Assembly (NCBI RefSeq): GCF_014652095.1
Contig: NZ_BMYD01000001.1
Coordinates: 907,466 to 971,465 of the forward strand
From: Cognatilysobacter bugurensis
Lineage (GTDB): Bacteria; Pseudomonadota; Gammaproteobacteria; Xanthomonadales; Xanthomonadaceae
Length of the DNA stretch: 64,000 nucleotides
Direction of reading: 5' to 3'
Shown here: piece after piece, positions 1 to 8,703 of the stretch
Position numbering within the stretch: position 1 is the first letter of the stretch
Layout of the letters: each line of letters starts with the position of its first letter
Program-made: the position numbers and the translations under genes
Notes under the pieces: model-generated
Database searches by the model: none
What the model saw: the letters and a program-made list of their open reading frames with translations, nothing else
What the model was told of the DNA's origin: nothing

Positions 1-147
1 AACAAGATCGTCGCCCAGATTCCGACCGGCCGGCTCGGCACGCCGGACGAGATCGCCTATGCCGTCGCGTTCTTCGTGCCTGATGAAGCCAGCTGGATCA
101 CTGGCGCGAACCTGTCCGCGAACGGCGGGCAGTACATGGGCTGGTAA
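1..147 (+). CDS. phaB: Acetoacetyl-CoA reductase (SDR), C-terminal end only
   Basis: The window opens inside a gene whose last 48 codons are visible. They read NKIVAQIPTGRLGTPDEIA, then a stretch ending GANLSANGGQYMGW. This is the C-terminal signature of short-chain dehydrogenases of the PhaB type, which reduce acetoacetyl-CoA to (R)-3-hydroxybutyryl-CoA with NADPH for polyhydroxybutyrate synthesis. The GANLSANGGQYM ending and the phaR gene 146 bases downstream both favour PhaB over FabG. The catalytic Ser-Tyr-Lys part lies outside the window, so the assignment rests on the tail and the neighbour. Confidence 0.8.
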   Translation, partial: NKIVAQIPTGRLGTPDEIAYAVAFFVPDEASWITGANLSANGGQYMGW

Positions 148-293
148 CGAGCGCAATGCCGGCGTCCTGCGCGAGTCGCGTGGGCGCCGGCGTGAACGGC
201 TCAGCGCAAAGCGGCTTCGCGGCCGCGCCAATGTTGCAAGCGCCGGGGACGCTGGGCCATGCTGCAAGGCACCACGCCCCAGGCACGCGCAAG

Positions 294-779
294 ATGGCTT
301 CGATCCGCGTCATCAAGAAATACCCGAACCGCCGCCTCTACGACACCGAGATTTCGAGCTACATCACGGTCGAAGACGTTCGGCAACTCATCGTCGACGG
401 CGAGGAGTTCGAAGTGCGCGACGCGCGTTCGGGCGATGACCTCACGCGGCAGGTGCTCCTGCAGATCATCGCCGAGCACGAGCAGGACGGCGAGCCGGTG
501 CTGTCGACCCAGCTCCTGAGCCAGATCATCCGTTTCTACGGCGATTCGATGCAGGGCTTCATGGGCACCTACCTCGAGAAGTCGATGCAGCTGTTCCTCG
601 ATCAGCAGCAGCAGTTCCGCAGCCAGGTGGGCAGCGTGCTCGGGCAGACGCCCTGGACGCTGATGAATCAGCTGACCGAGCGCAATCTGACGATGTGGAA
701 GGAGTTCCAGCAGAACCTGTCCGGCAGCGTCGGGCAGCCTGTCAATCCGACGAAGCCGCGGTCGGACAACAAGCCCTGA
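294..779 (+). CDS. phaR: Polyhydroxyalkanoate synthesis repressor PhaR
   Basis: 161-residue DNA- and PHB-binding regulator of phasin and PHB genes, cytoplasmic. The N-terminal PHB/PHA accumulation regulator domain is plain: VIKKYPNRRLYDTEISSYIT at about residues 6-25, then VEDVRQLIVDGEEFEVRDA and DLTRQVLLQIIAEHE. The following segment LLSQIIRFYGDSMQGFMGTY matches the second PhaR domain. The reading frame stays open upstream to 156, but the family core begins a few residues after the ATG at 294, so I take that start; its ribosome binding site is weak. It lies directly behind phaB, the usual arrangement in PHB-storing bacteria. It probably binds near phasin or phaB promoters; no operator is recognised here. 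Confidence 0.92.
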   Translation: MASIRVIKKYPNRRLYDTEISSYITVEDVRQLIVDGEEFEVRDARSGDDLTRQVLLQIIAEHEQDGEPVLSTQLLSQIIRFYGDSMQGFMGTYLEKSMQLFLDQQQQFRSQVGSVLGQTPWTLMNQLTERNLTMWKEFQQNLSGSVGQPVNPTKPRSDNKP

Positions 780-817
780 GGCCGCGTGGCGACCGAACGA
801 GTCGGTCGCGGGCAACC

Positions 818-2110
818 TCAGGCGGACAGTGGCGCCTGCGTTGCAAGCCACTCGCGCAGCTGCGCCGACGGCATCGGGCGCCCCACCAGATAGCCCTGCA
901 CGATGTCGCAGCCGATTTCCCGGAGCGCATCGAACGTCGCCTCGTCCTCCACACCCTCGGCGGCCACGCTCAGACCGAAGCGACGGGAAAGATCGACGAT
1001 CAGGCGCACGATGTCGGCGTTGGCGCGATCGGTGAGCAGCTCGCGCACGAACGACTTGTCGATCTTCAGCTCGTCGGCGGGAATGGATTTGAAGTACGCC
1101 AGGCACGAGTAGCCGGTGCCAAAGTCGTCGATCGAGATCCGCACGCCCAGTGAGCGCAGCTGCGCGAGCGAGGCAAACGCGCGCTCGGCATCCATCAGCG
1201 AACTCTCGGTCACTTCGAGCACCGGTTGAACCCGCTCGCTGCCCCACAGCTTCAACGCCGCCTCGACGAGTTCGGGCAGGTCGGCCTGCGTCGCAAGCGT
1301 GCCTGGCAGGTTGACCGAGACAGTGACCGGGGCGTCGCACTCCCATTCCGCGGCCTGACGGAGCGCCATGTTGAGCGCCCACGTCGTCAGCGCACGGATC
1401 TGGCCCGTGCGTTCAGCGATCGGGATGAACACATCAGGCGAAACCGGCCCGCGCGACGGGCTGTTCCAGCGCATCAGCGCTTCGGCACCCATGAATCGCC
1501 GGTCCGAGGGGCGCACCTGCGGCTGGTAATGCAGGCTCATCTCGCCGCGCTCGATCGCGCCGGTCAGCTGGATCTCGAGGTCCCACATCGCCGAGATGTC
1601 GAGATCGCCCGAGATTTGCGGTGCGTAGTCATGGCGAAGACCCGCGACCCGTGCCCGCGCGAGGGCAGCCTCCGCACGTCGCAGCAGCATCTCGGACTGG
1701 GTCGCGTGCATCGGGCACAGGGCGATGCCGAGCGTCACCGGCACGCGGAAACGCGTGCTCTCGCCCTGGTAGGGCACCTCGAGCAGGCGGAACAGCTTCT
1801 GCACCGCAAGCTCGACGTGCCCCCGGTTGAGCACCCGATTGAGAATGATCGCGAACCGGTTGTCGCCGATGCGCGCCGTGTAGTCGTGTCCGCGCGCGAC
1901 CTGCTGTATCAACTCCGAGAGATGCTTGAGCATGCGGTCGCCGAGCTCGAAGCCCTGGACGTTGTTGAACTGCGCGAACTGATCGATGTCGACGACGATG
2001 AGCGCCGTCGTCGCGCGCTGCTCGTTGGAGACGGTTACGCAACGCCGCAACAGCGACATGAAGTTGCTGCGGTTTCGCAGCCCGGTGAGCGCGTCGTGCA
2101 TGGGGTCCAC
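818..2110 (-). CDS. GGDEF-EAL protein with degenerate GGDEF, probable c-di-GMP phosphodiesterase
   Basis: 430 residues. A GGDEF domain starts almost at the first residue (DALTGLRNR, about 6-14). Its active-site loop reads IGDNRF near residue 83 instead of GGDEF, so cyclase activity is doubtful. The EAL domain (about 185-425) looks complete: GAEALMRW near 210, SVNLPG, LEVTESSLMD, ISIDDFGTGYS, ELKIDKSFV and AAEGVEDEA. Hydrolysis of c-di-GMP to pGpG is the likely activity, with the N-terminal domain perhaps a GTP-binding regulator, as known for other degenerate GGDEF-EAL proteins. There is no N-terminal sensor. It starts 13 bases after the HD-GYP gene and is presumably co-transcribed with it. 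Confidence 0.88.
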   Translation of the reverse strand: MDPMHDALTGLRNRSNFMSLLRRCVTVSNEQRATTALIVVDIDQFAQFNNVQGFELGDRMLKHLSELIQQVARGHDYTARIGDNRFAIILNRVLNRGHVELAVQKLFRLLEVPYQGESTRFRVPVTLGIALCPMHATQSEMLLRRAEAALARARVAGLRHDYAPQISGDLDISAMWDLEIQLTGAIERGEMSLHYQPQVRPSDRRFMGAEALMRWNSPSRGPVSPDVFIPIAERTGQIRALTTWALNMALRQAAEWECDAPVTVSVNLPGTLATQADLPELVEAALKLWGSERVQPVLEVTESSLMDAERAFASLAQLRSLGVRISIDDFGTGYSCLAYFKSIPADELKIDKSFVRELLTDRANADIVRLIVDLSRRFGLSVAAEGVEDEATFDALREIGCDIVQGYLVGRPMPSAQLREWLATQAPLSA

Positions 2111-2123
2111 GGCGTCGCTCCAG

Positions 2124-3371
2124 TCAGTCGAGAAAGAGCGCTGCCGGGTCGATCCCGTGTGCGCCGCGCGGCAGTCCGCCGCGGATGTTCAGGGGCTGGC
2201 CGCGGTCGTCGATCAGCACTTCGCCCAGATCCAGTCGGCGGAACTCCCGCAGCGGCAGCTTGTCGGCGCCCAGCAACAGCATCACCACGGGCCGCAGCCG
2301 CCGCCATGCGTTGACGGACATAACCACGCCGACCGTGCCGTCGCTGAGTTCCACGAGAGACCCGGTCGGATAGATGCCACATGCCCGGATGAACTGCTCG
2401 ACGAGTTCGGCCTGGAACAGGCTGTCGCGGCTCTGGTAGAGCTCCATGATCGCCTGGTGAGGCGAGCGGCTGGGCGCATAAGGGCGCACGCTGGTCATCG
2501 CGTCGAAGCTGTCGATCAACCCCGCGATCCGCGCGTAAATCGGAATCTCGAGCGCGCCGAGGCCATGTGGGTACCCGCTGCCGTCGTGCCGCTCGTGGTG
2601 GCCGGCCACCATCTGCACAATTCGCGAGGTAATACCCTCGGTGCTCTCGACGATTCGTACGCTTTCGTCCACGTGGCTGCGCAGCTGCGCGACGTCGCTG
2701 GTGGCCAGCGGTCCTCGCTTTACGAGCAGCGCCTGGGGCAGGCGCACTTTGCCGACATCGCAGAGCAGGCCGCCGATCGCGAGTTCGCGCAGATCGTCGC
2801 GATCCAGCCCGAGATGGCGGCCGAAGGTAGCGATCCAGACCGAGCAACCGAGCGCATGCTGGTAGGCGTAATCACAGGTGCGCCGCAACTCCATGATCCA
2901 CGGGAACGCCGCGGGGTTGCGAGTGATCGACTCGATCATCGTGTCCACGCCGTCTGCAAGCTTCTGCAGGTCGAGCTTCTTGCCACTCTGCAGGTCGCGC
3001 ATCACTTCGCCCACGCCCTGTTGGAGGAGCGCGTGCGAGGTTTCCGCTCGGACGGCCTCCTCATGAAAGTCGGCCGTCACGTTCCAGCGGGTGTGCCGGA
3101 GCGCCTCGATCTCCTCTTCGCCGCGCGCACGCTGGACGACCGGTTCCTCGCCGAGCGAGACATATCTGAGCTCTGGTGAGCGGCCGCGCGCGGGGTCGAC
3201 ATAGACGTACGAGCACATGCGGCGGAGCCGCTCGACCTCTTCGTCCGTCCGCACTGCGACGCCTTCGAGCGGAAAGCCGGTGCCGAGCCACGGGCGGTCG
3301 AGCCGCGCAACAAACATCCCGCGCTCGAGACCGAGCACGCTGATGCGGAATTCGCGGACGGCGGCATTCAT
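2124..3371 (-). CDS. DUF3391/HD-GYP domain protein, variant HD motif
   Basis: 415 residues, starting at the ATG at 3371 (MNAAVREFRISVLGLERGM). The frame is open upstream, but that part is unlike the family. An N-terminal DUF3391 domain (about 5-130, with VYVDPARGR near 65) is followed by an HD-GYP domain (about 165-320). The GYP motif HHERHDGSGYPHG near 257-269 is intact, but the HD doublet reads LLCDVGKVRLP near 203, with Cys in place of the metal-binding His. HD-GYP enzymes hydrolyse c-di-GMP to pGpG or GMP. Replacement of this His is known in DUF3391-containing members and makes catalysis uncertain. It is the first gene of a two-gene unit with the GGDEF-EAL gene. No transmembrane segment is seen, so it is probably cytoplasmic. 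Confidence 0.87.
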   Translation of the reverse strand: MNAAVREFRISVLGLERGMFVARLDRPWLGTGFPLEGVAVRTDEEVERLRRMCSYVYVDPARGRSPELRYVSLGEEPVVQRARGEEEIEALRHTRWNVTADFHEEAVRAETSHALLQQGVGEVMRDLQSGKKLDLQKLADGVDTMIESITRNPAAFPWIMELRRTCDYAYQHALGCSVWIATFGRHLGLDRDDLRELAIGGLLCDVGKVRLPQALLVKRGPLATSDVAQLRSHVDESVRIVESTEGITSRIVQMVAGHHERHDGSGYPHGLGALEIPIYARIAGLIDSFDAMTSVRPYAPSRSPHQAIMELYQSRDSLFQAELVEQFIRACGIYPTGSLVELSDGTVGVVMSVNAWRRLRPVVMLLLGADKLPLREFRRLDLGEVLIDDRGQPLNIRGGLPRGAHGIDPAALFLD

Positions 3372-4159
3372 GCAAGTGTTCCGTGTGACACATGGAGGAC
3401 GGCGCGCACCCCTGCCGCCGCAAGCCGGCGCCATGGTGACCGAGCGCGGTGCCGCGCCGCCTCGGACGCGCGGCAAACGGTCTGGCTCATTGTGATCGGC
3501 CGTTCACAGGAATCCATTCGAATTCTCCTTCACCCTATCGGCAGGGAGCACCACAACTTGACGCGGGTCTCACCCTGCTCCAGCCGCCCGAACAGGCAAA
3601 GCCGGGCCAAGAGCGCTGCGCCGGCAGCCCGCTGCGCCTGGCGCGTTTGAACCCCTGGCCGCAGGTCGTAGAAAGCCGGCCGACGGCGCTCGCCGCGAAT
3701 GCGCGCCTTGATCGCACCGGTTGTTTGTGGTCCCGCAGTCAGCGGATGTCCGAGACGCCGCCCCAAGGGCTCCGTTTCAGCACCGCGCCCCGCCCAACAG
3801 CCGTTCATACGAGTCACGTTGCATTGACCTCCTGCGCGGCAGCCTGATCCAAGCCGGGCTCCGGCGTGCGCCATCTCGGGCGTCGACCGGATTCGCGGCA
3901 GGAGGTAGGAACTTGAGCCATTGCAGCGATCCTTCGCCGAGCCACGCCGGGGCCAAGCTTCGACACTCGGGCGACAGCGATCACCTCCTGCGCCGCTCGC
4001 GGCGCGGGGAGATCGCCGTCGACGCATTCAACGCCGCTGGCCCTGCCCTCCTACACGAACGCTTGTACCCCTGGAATCTATGCGGCGTCGCGGTTTCGCG
4101 CCCGCACTCGAATTAACCATCCGCGTCGCGCCCCACGCGGCCATCAATAGGAGTTGCCG
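3372..4159. other. 788-base stretch without a convincing gene
   Basis: Long reading frames occur on both strands, but none shows a domain or a composition different from chance in GC-rich DNA. One small candidate has a good ribosome binding site: AGGAGG at 3900-3905 before a TTG at 3913, giving 67 codons to 4116. Its product has no recognisable feature, so I do not call it. The region must contain the promoter of the HD-GYP operon (minus strand) and that of the HPF-like gene (plus strand). I could not assign -35/-10 boxes with confidence. Confidence 0.5.
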
Positions 4160-4468
4160 ATGCACATTCAGCTCAACACGGACCACAACATCCAGCACGA
4201 TCCCTCCGTCGTTCGCCATGTCGAGCAGACGCTCGAATCCGCGCTCGGCCGTTTTTCCACGCAGATCACGCGAGTGGAAGTTCATCTGCGCGACACGAAT
4301 GCAGGCAAGTCAGGTGACGATGACAAGACCTGCCTGCTCGAGGCGCGCCTGGAAGGGCGGCCACCCGTGGTGGCGTCGGACGACGCGGCGACCGTCGCCA
4401 GCGCGGTCAGCGGCGCGGCCCGCAAGCTGCAGCGTGCGCTCGACAGCAGCCTCGGCAAGCTCCAGTAA
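4160..4468 (+). CDS. HPF/RaiA-type ribosome-associated protein
   Basis: 102-residue protein of the ribosome hibernation promoting factor / sigma-54 modulation family. It begins MHIQLNTDHNIQHDPSVVRH; the segment VEVHLRDTNAGKSGDDDKTC and the later SAARKL-like helix (SGAARKLQRALDSSL) fit the beta-alpha-beta-beta-beta-alpha fold that sits in the 30S decoding region. There is no long C-terminal dimerisation domain, so it is a short form. The ATG at 4160 has TAGGAG seven bases upstream; a TTG two codons earlier is less likely. In this family the short forms inactivate or protect ribosomes in stationary phase or stress. It stands 28 bases before a DUF202 gene and may be co-transcribed. Confidence 0.85.
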   Translation: MHIQLNTDHNIQHDPSVVRHVEQTLESALGRFSTQITRVEVHLRDTNAGKSGDDDKTCLLEARLEGRPPVVASDDAATVASAVSGAARKLQRALDSSLGKLQ

Positions 4469-4496
4469 CCCGGCGCTGTAAGAGCGCCTCGCCGCC

Positions 4497-4880
4497 ATGA
4501 CCGACGCATCCGAGTCGAACAGCCAGCGACCTGGCGAGGCGGGCCAACGCACCGATCTCGCCGAAGACCGCACCCTGCTCGCAAACGAACGCACGTACGC
4601 GAGCTGGATGCGCACCGGCATGGCGGCGGTCGCCGTCGCGCTCGGCTTCCGGGCTTTGTTGCGCGACTTCGAGCCGGTCTGGGTCGCGAAGGCAGTCGCC
4701 ATCGTCTTCGCGCTGGTCGGGGCGGCAGTGATCTGGTTCGCGTTCCGGCGCGCGTGCTCGGTCGCGTCCGAGCTCGAATCACACGAGATCCGGTCGCTGC
4801 CCCTTTCACGCATGCGCTGGCTCAACTACGTGCTCGTCGCGGCCGCGCTTGCCGTGGCGGCCGTGCTCGGCTTCGTCTAG
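4497..4880 (+). CDS. DUF202 family inner-membrane protein (YidH-like)
   Basis: 127 residues. A polar N-terminus (about 1-25) precedes the DUF202 signature TLLANERTYASWMRTG at about 26-41. Three transmembrane helices follow, at about 40-55, 63-82 and 107-126. E. coli YidH and YidG belong to this family; their function is not established. Short spacing from the HPF-like gene suggests one transcript. No catalytic motif is visible. Confidence 0.85.
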   Translation: MTDASESNSQRPGEAGQRTDLAEDRTLLANERTYASWMRTGMAAVAVALGFRALLRDFEPVWVAKAVAIVFALVGAAVIWFAFRRACSVASELESHEIRSLPLSRMRWLNYVLVAAALAVAAVLGFV

Positions 4881-4958
4881 ATGAGCCTCACCACGCGTCG
4901 TTGATCCCAGGGGGCCTACTCTCGCGGCACTGCCTGGCGCCGACGCCAAGCGCAGGCC

Positions 4959-6332
4959 GTGGGCTCTCGTGCGGGGTTGGGCGTGACTTTCGATTCAGGA
5001 AATGGACGCCAGGCGGCGTCATCGGACCCCTTACGAAGTGCGGGGCAGTTCCAATCCGTGGCGTTAGGTCACGCGGCTGCGTTCGCGGCCGGCGGCGCGC
5101 GAGCAATCGATCCGATGATCGATGCCCTGCCGCGCGTATCCGGTCTTCGCACTGTCGACCGCGTGATCCACGCGCGCAATGCCGGTGCGTACGGTTTTTT
5201 TGAAGCGTATGGTCGCCTCGGCGATGAGCCGATCGAGGCGTACACGCGCGCCGATCTGTTCCTGCATGCCGGCGCGCGCACACCCGTGTTTACACGGTTC
5301 TCGACCGTCGCCCACGGGGGCCACGGGCCGGAGACCGTGCGCGACCCGCGCGGGTTCTCGATCCGCTTCCACACCCACGACGGCCGCTGGGATTTCGTCG
5401 GCAGCAGCCTGCCTGTGAGTTTCGTGCGCGATCCCACGCTCTTTCCGTCGGTTGCCCACGCGTTCCGGCCGGAGCCGCTGACCCACCGGCTCGACCCGCG
5501 GCGCGTGTTCGAGTTCATCCGTTTCGCGCCGTCCGCACTGAACATGTTGACGTGGTTGTTCAGCCCTTGGGGCATTCCTGCGAACTATCGGTCGATGCAC
5601 GGCTTCGGGACCGGCGCCTGGGTCAACGCGAACGGTCGCCGGTCCCACGTCCGCTACCACCTGGTGCCGAAGAACGGCGACGGCAACCTGACGCAGGCGG
5701 AAGCGGACGCACTGCAGGCAGTCAACTTCAACCACGCGACACAGGACCTGCACGAGGCAATCGCGCGAGGCGATGCGCCCGAGTGGGAGCTCGCAGTGCA
5801 GGTGCTTACTGACGTGGACTGCGCAGAAGACGACTTCGATCCACTCGACCCGACCGCAGTGTGGCCGAAGAGCCGCGCCCCGCTCCGCCCAATTGGCCGG
5901 GTGGTGCTCGACCGCAACCCGCGCAGCTACTTTGCCGAGGTTGAGCAGGTGATGTTCAAGCCGTCGGCGCTCGTGGACGGCCTGGTGTCGGTCGAGCACG
6001 AAACGGGACAAACACCGCTGCCGGCGGCTCGTGCCGTAGAGCGGACCCACGCGGACGAGTTGCGGCAGCTGATGGCCGGTCGCCGGGCGGCAAATGCACC
6101 GCGGCTCTCCGCAGGATCGCGCCAGTGCGCGGGCTACGACAGCAATCATCGACACGCGGGCGACACGTATCGCAGCCTCAGCTCCGCCGAACGCGAGGAA
6201 CTCGTGCGCAACCTGGTTGCCGCGCTCGGCGACTGCGACCAGCCGATCCGCTCACACATGATCGAGCACTTCCACGCCTGCGACGCGGATTACGGGCTTC
6301 GAGTCGCCGCCGGCCTTGCGCAGCAGCGGTAA
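4959..6332 (+). CDS. Catalase-family protein lacking the usual haem-tyrosine segment
   Basis: 457 residues if the GTG at 4959 is used; an ATG at 5115 would give 405. The catalase fold is clear: RVIHARNAGAYGFFE with the distal His near 71, TRFSTV near 112-117, TVRDPRGFSIRFHT, SVAHAFRPEPLTH, NLTQAEADALQAVNFNHATQ, DPTAVWPKSRAP, PIGRVVLDRNP and EVEQVMFKPSALVDG. Two things are wrong for an active haem catalase. The distal Asn motif VGNNTP reads VGSSLP near 148-152. Directly after LVDGL (near 342) the family's RLFxYxDTxRxRLG segment, which carries the proximal haem-ligand Tyr, is absent. The C-terminal catalase helix (SAEREELVRNLVAALG) remains. The frame is open throughout, so this looks like an internal loss rather than a fresh frameshift. 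The function is uncertain. Confidence 0.85.
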   Translation: MGSRAGLGVTFDSGNGRQAASSDPLRSAGQFQSVALGHAAAFAAGGARAIDPMIDALPRVSGLRTVDRVIHARNAGAYGFFEAYGRLGDEPIEAYTRADLFLHAGARTPVFTRFSTVAHGGHGPETVRDPRGFSIRFHTHDGRWDFVGSSLPVSFVRDPTLFPSVAHAFRPEPLTHRLDPRRVFEFIRFAPSALNMLTWLFSPWGIPANYRSMHGFGTGAWVNANGRRSHVRYHLVPKNGDGNLTQAEADALQAVNFNHATQDLHEAIARGDAPEWELAVQVLTDVDCAEDDFDPLDPTAVWPKSRAPLRPIGRVVLDRNPRSYFAEVEQVMFKPSALVDGLVSVEHETGQTPLPAARAVERTHADELRQLMAGRRAANAPRLSAGSRQCAGYDSNHRHAGDTYRSLSSAEREELVRNLVAALGDCDQPIRSHMIEHFHACDADYGLRVAAGLAQQR

Positions 6333-6333
6333 T

Positions 6334-6361
6334 GCTCGGGCCTTGCTAACAGGACCCGAGC
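6334..6361. terminator. Hairpin between convergent genes
   Basis: GCTCGGG at 6334-6340 pairs with CCCGAGC at 6355-6361 around a 14-base loop, exactly between the stop codons of the convergent catalase-like and kinase genes. There is no uridine tract, so it is a possible bidirectional but weak terminator. Confidence 0.4.
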
Positions 6362-6370
6362 TCCGACGAC

Positions 6371-8515
6371 TCAGACCAGCGCTGCAGTACGGAGCTCGCT
6401 GACCACCGCAAGCAGCTCAGCGGGATGCACGGGCTTGGCGACGTGTCGCTGGAAACCAGCATCGAGCGCGCGTTCGCGATCGCTGTTCTGCGCATACGCC
6501 GTCAACGCGACCGCGGGCGCGGGCGGGCGGCCCGCGTGGGATTCCTGTATGCGCAGCATGCGAATGAAGGCGTAGCCGTCGGTGCCGGGCATGCCGATGT
6601 CACTGACCACGAGATTGACGGGCTCGGTGCTTGCGACCTTCAATGCCGCCGCCGCGCTCTCACACGCATGCACGCGCGCACCCTGCATCTCAAGGACGAT
6701 CTGCAGCATCCGGCGCGAGTCCGGATCGTCTTCGACGAGCAACACATCGCAACCGTCGAGTCGCGGAAGCGCATCCGTCATCTCGGCCGAGCCACGCGCA
6801 TCGCGATCGGCGGGGCCGCGTTCGCCGCCCTCCAATGGCATGCTGCGGCCGACCGGGAGCCGCACCGTGAAGCAGGCGCCTTGCCCCAAACCGTTGCTGA
6901 CCGCAGACACGGTGCCGCCGTGCGTTTCCACCACCTGCCGCACGATCGCAAGGCCCAGTCCCAGCCCACCGTGCTCGCGCGTGCTCGTCGAGTCGCGTTG
7001 GGTGAACCGCTCGAACAGATACGGCAGAAACTGTGATTCGATCCCGCGCCCGGTGTCACGTACGGAGATCTCGACCCAATCGCCCTGCCGGGCGACGCCG
7101 ATGCTGACGCGTCCGCGGTCCGTGAACTTCACCGCGTTCGCAAGCAGGTTCCACACCACCTGCTGCATGCGGTCGGGATCGGCCGTGATCTCGCCGACGT
7201 CCTCGGCGACCACGAGCTCGAGCGCGATGCCCTTCGCGAACGCGGCAGGCTGGATCGCCTCCATCGCGGCTTCAATGACGCGCTCGATCGAGATGCACCG
7301 CGGATGCAGCTGCAGCTTGCCGCTCACGATGCGGGAGATATCGAGCAGGTCCTCGACGATCTGCGCCTGCGCGCGTGCGCTTCTCGAGATCGTCAGCACC
7401 GCGTTGTCGACCATGGACGGCGGGAGACGCCCGGAGACGAGCATGTCGCTCCAGCCCAGAATCGACGTCAGCGGCGTGCGCAGTTCGTGCGAAACGGTCG
7501 CCAGGAACAGGTCCTTCATTTCGTTGGCGCGGGTCGCTTCGGCGTACAGCTCCTGCTTCTCGCGGGCCTCTGCCTCGGCGCGCTCGCGCGCATCCTCCAG
7601 CGCCTTGAACAGGTGCGCACGGCTTACGCCGATGGCCGCCTGGGCCGCGCATGCTTCCGCGAAGCCGGCATCACGTGCACTGAACACATCGGGCTCGCCA
7701 TGACCGAAGAATAGACCGCCCAGAACTTCGCCGTTGTCGGATTTCACGGCGACCGCCAAGTAACTCCTTACCGGCAGATGGCCGGCGGGCATGCCGCCGT
7801 GCGGGCCCCACCTGCCGTAGCGCGAATCACGCAGAACATCGCCGATCAGGACCGTGCCCGCGCCCTCGAACGTCGGGCCGAACAGCGGTGTCGCGCGCGG
7901 CATCGGAAACTGCGAGAAGTGCTCGTGGCCAACGCCGGATAACGCGTATAAGGTCAGGCGGTCACCCGCTGCGTCCGTGACGTTATAAAAGAAGGCACCG
8001 AACTGGGCGCCCGTGATGCGCGTCGCAGTGTCCGTCACTGCCTGCACGATGGCTTCGAGTCGTACCTCGCGCAGCATGACCTCGGCAAGTTCGCGCGTCG
8101 CGCGATCCGCCGTTTCACGTCGCTTGTCTTCCGAAATGTCGCGAACCTCGATGACGGTCCCTATGACGCGCTTACCGTTGCGGATCGGGCTGGCCGTGAA
8201 CGCGACCGGATAGAAGTGCCCGTCCTTGTGTACGAACAGCTCTTCGCCCTGTTCATGGTTGTTCTGGGGCGCGGCGCGATCGATCGGACACTCGTCGATC
8301 GGAAACGGGGTCCCGTCCGCATGGGTGTGGTGCACGTAGTTGTGCAGCGGCCCGCCCTGCACTTCGGCCAGCGTATAACCGGTCATCGCCTCTGCGGCGC
8401 GATTCATGTACACGCAGTGCTGCCGCTCGTCCATGACAAACAGCGCGACGGTGGCGTTCTCGCACACGGCCTCGAGCTGGCCGAGCGGCGTGACGAGGTC
8501 GTTCGAAAGGTTCAT
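6371..8515 (-). CDS. Hybrid sensor histidine kinase (PAS-GAF-HisKA-HATPase-REC)
   Basis: 714 residues without a transmembrane segment, so probably a cytoplasmic sensor. Domains in order: PAS (about 10-130, TVIEVRDISEDKRR at its end), GAF (about 150-305), a charged helical linker, HisKA with the H-box ATVSHELRTPLTSILGW (His near 342), HATPase_c (about 440-560; N-box NLLANAVKFT, DTGRGIE, GLGLGLAIVRQVVETHGG), and a C-terminal receiver (about 595-710; LLVEDDPDSRRM, phosphoacceptor in VVSDIGMPGTDG, ALTAYA, and KPVHP). No separate response regulator or HPt gene lies beside it, so the output partner is elsewhere. The GAF domain is of the type fused to kinases in light or redox sensing, but no chromophore Cys can be assigned. 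It is convergent with the catalase-like gene. Confidence 0.93.
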   Translation of the reverse strand: MNLSNDLVTPLGQLEAVCENATVALFVMDERQHCVYMNRAAEAMTGYTLAEVQGGPLHNYVHHTHADGTPFPIDECPIDRAAPQNNHEQGEELFVHKDGHFYPVAFTASPIRNGKRVIGTVIEVRDISEDKRRETADRATRELAEVMLREVRLEAIVQAVTDTATRITGAQFGAFFYNVTDAAGDRLTLYALSGVGHEHFSQFPMPRATPLFGPTFEGAGTVLIGDVLRDSRYGRWGPHGGMPAGHLPVRSYLAVAVKSDNGEVLGGLFFGHGEPDVFSARDAGFAEACAAQAAIGVSRAHLFKALEDARERAEAEAREKQELYAEATRANEMKDLFLATVSHELRTPLTSILGWSDMLVSGRLPPSMVDNAVLTISRSARAQAQIVEDLLDISRIVSGKLQLHPRCISIERVIEAAMEAIQPAAFAKGIALELVVAEDVGEITADPDRMQQVVWNLLANAVKFTDRGRVSIGVARQGDWVEISVRDTGRGIESQFLPYLFERFTQRDSTSTREHGGLGLGLAIVRQVVETHGGTVSAVSNGLGQGACFTVRLPVGRSMPLEGGERGPADRDARGSAEMTDALPRLDGCDVLLVEDDPDSRRMLQIVLEMQGARVHACESAAAALKVASTEPVNLVVSDIGMPGTDGYAFIRMLRIQESHAGRPPAPAVALTAYAQNSDRERALDAGFQRHVAKPVHPAELLAVVSELRTAALV

Positions 8516-8703
8516 CTGCAGGTCGCGGACAGTTCGACTCGCACGTTACCACTGGCGCCGTCACGCCCGTTTACACGCCCGGTTCCTTCGCCGCCTGCTC
8601 ACCGGCGGCGCGATATGTGTTGCGCCCGTGTCCGCCGGGAAGCGTCCATGATCGCACTGCCCCGCCCGCTCGTGCCCCCACCTATCGACGCCCGCCGCGC
8701 CGG

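Noticed and set aside
3913-4116. 67-codon TTG-started frame with AGGAGG
   Set aside because: The ribosome binding site is good, but the product has no family likeness or coding-like composition. Kept as a possibility in the gap entry only.
5980-6180. Frameshift as the cause of the missing haem-tyrosine segment in the catalase homologue
   Set aside because: Neither other frame across this stretch gives the expected R-x-F-x-Y-x-D-T motif, and the same frame resumes catalase likeness afterwards, so a loss of sequence fits better than a frameshift.
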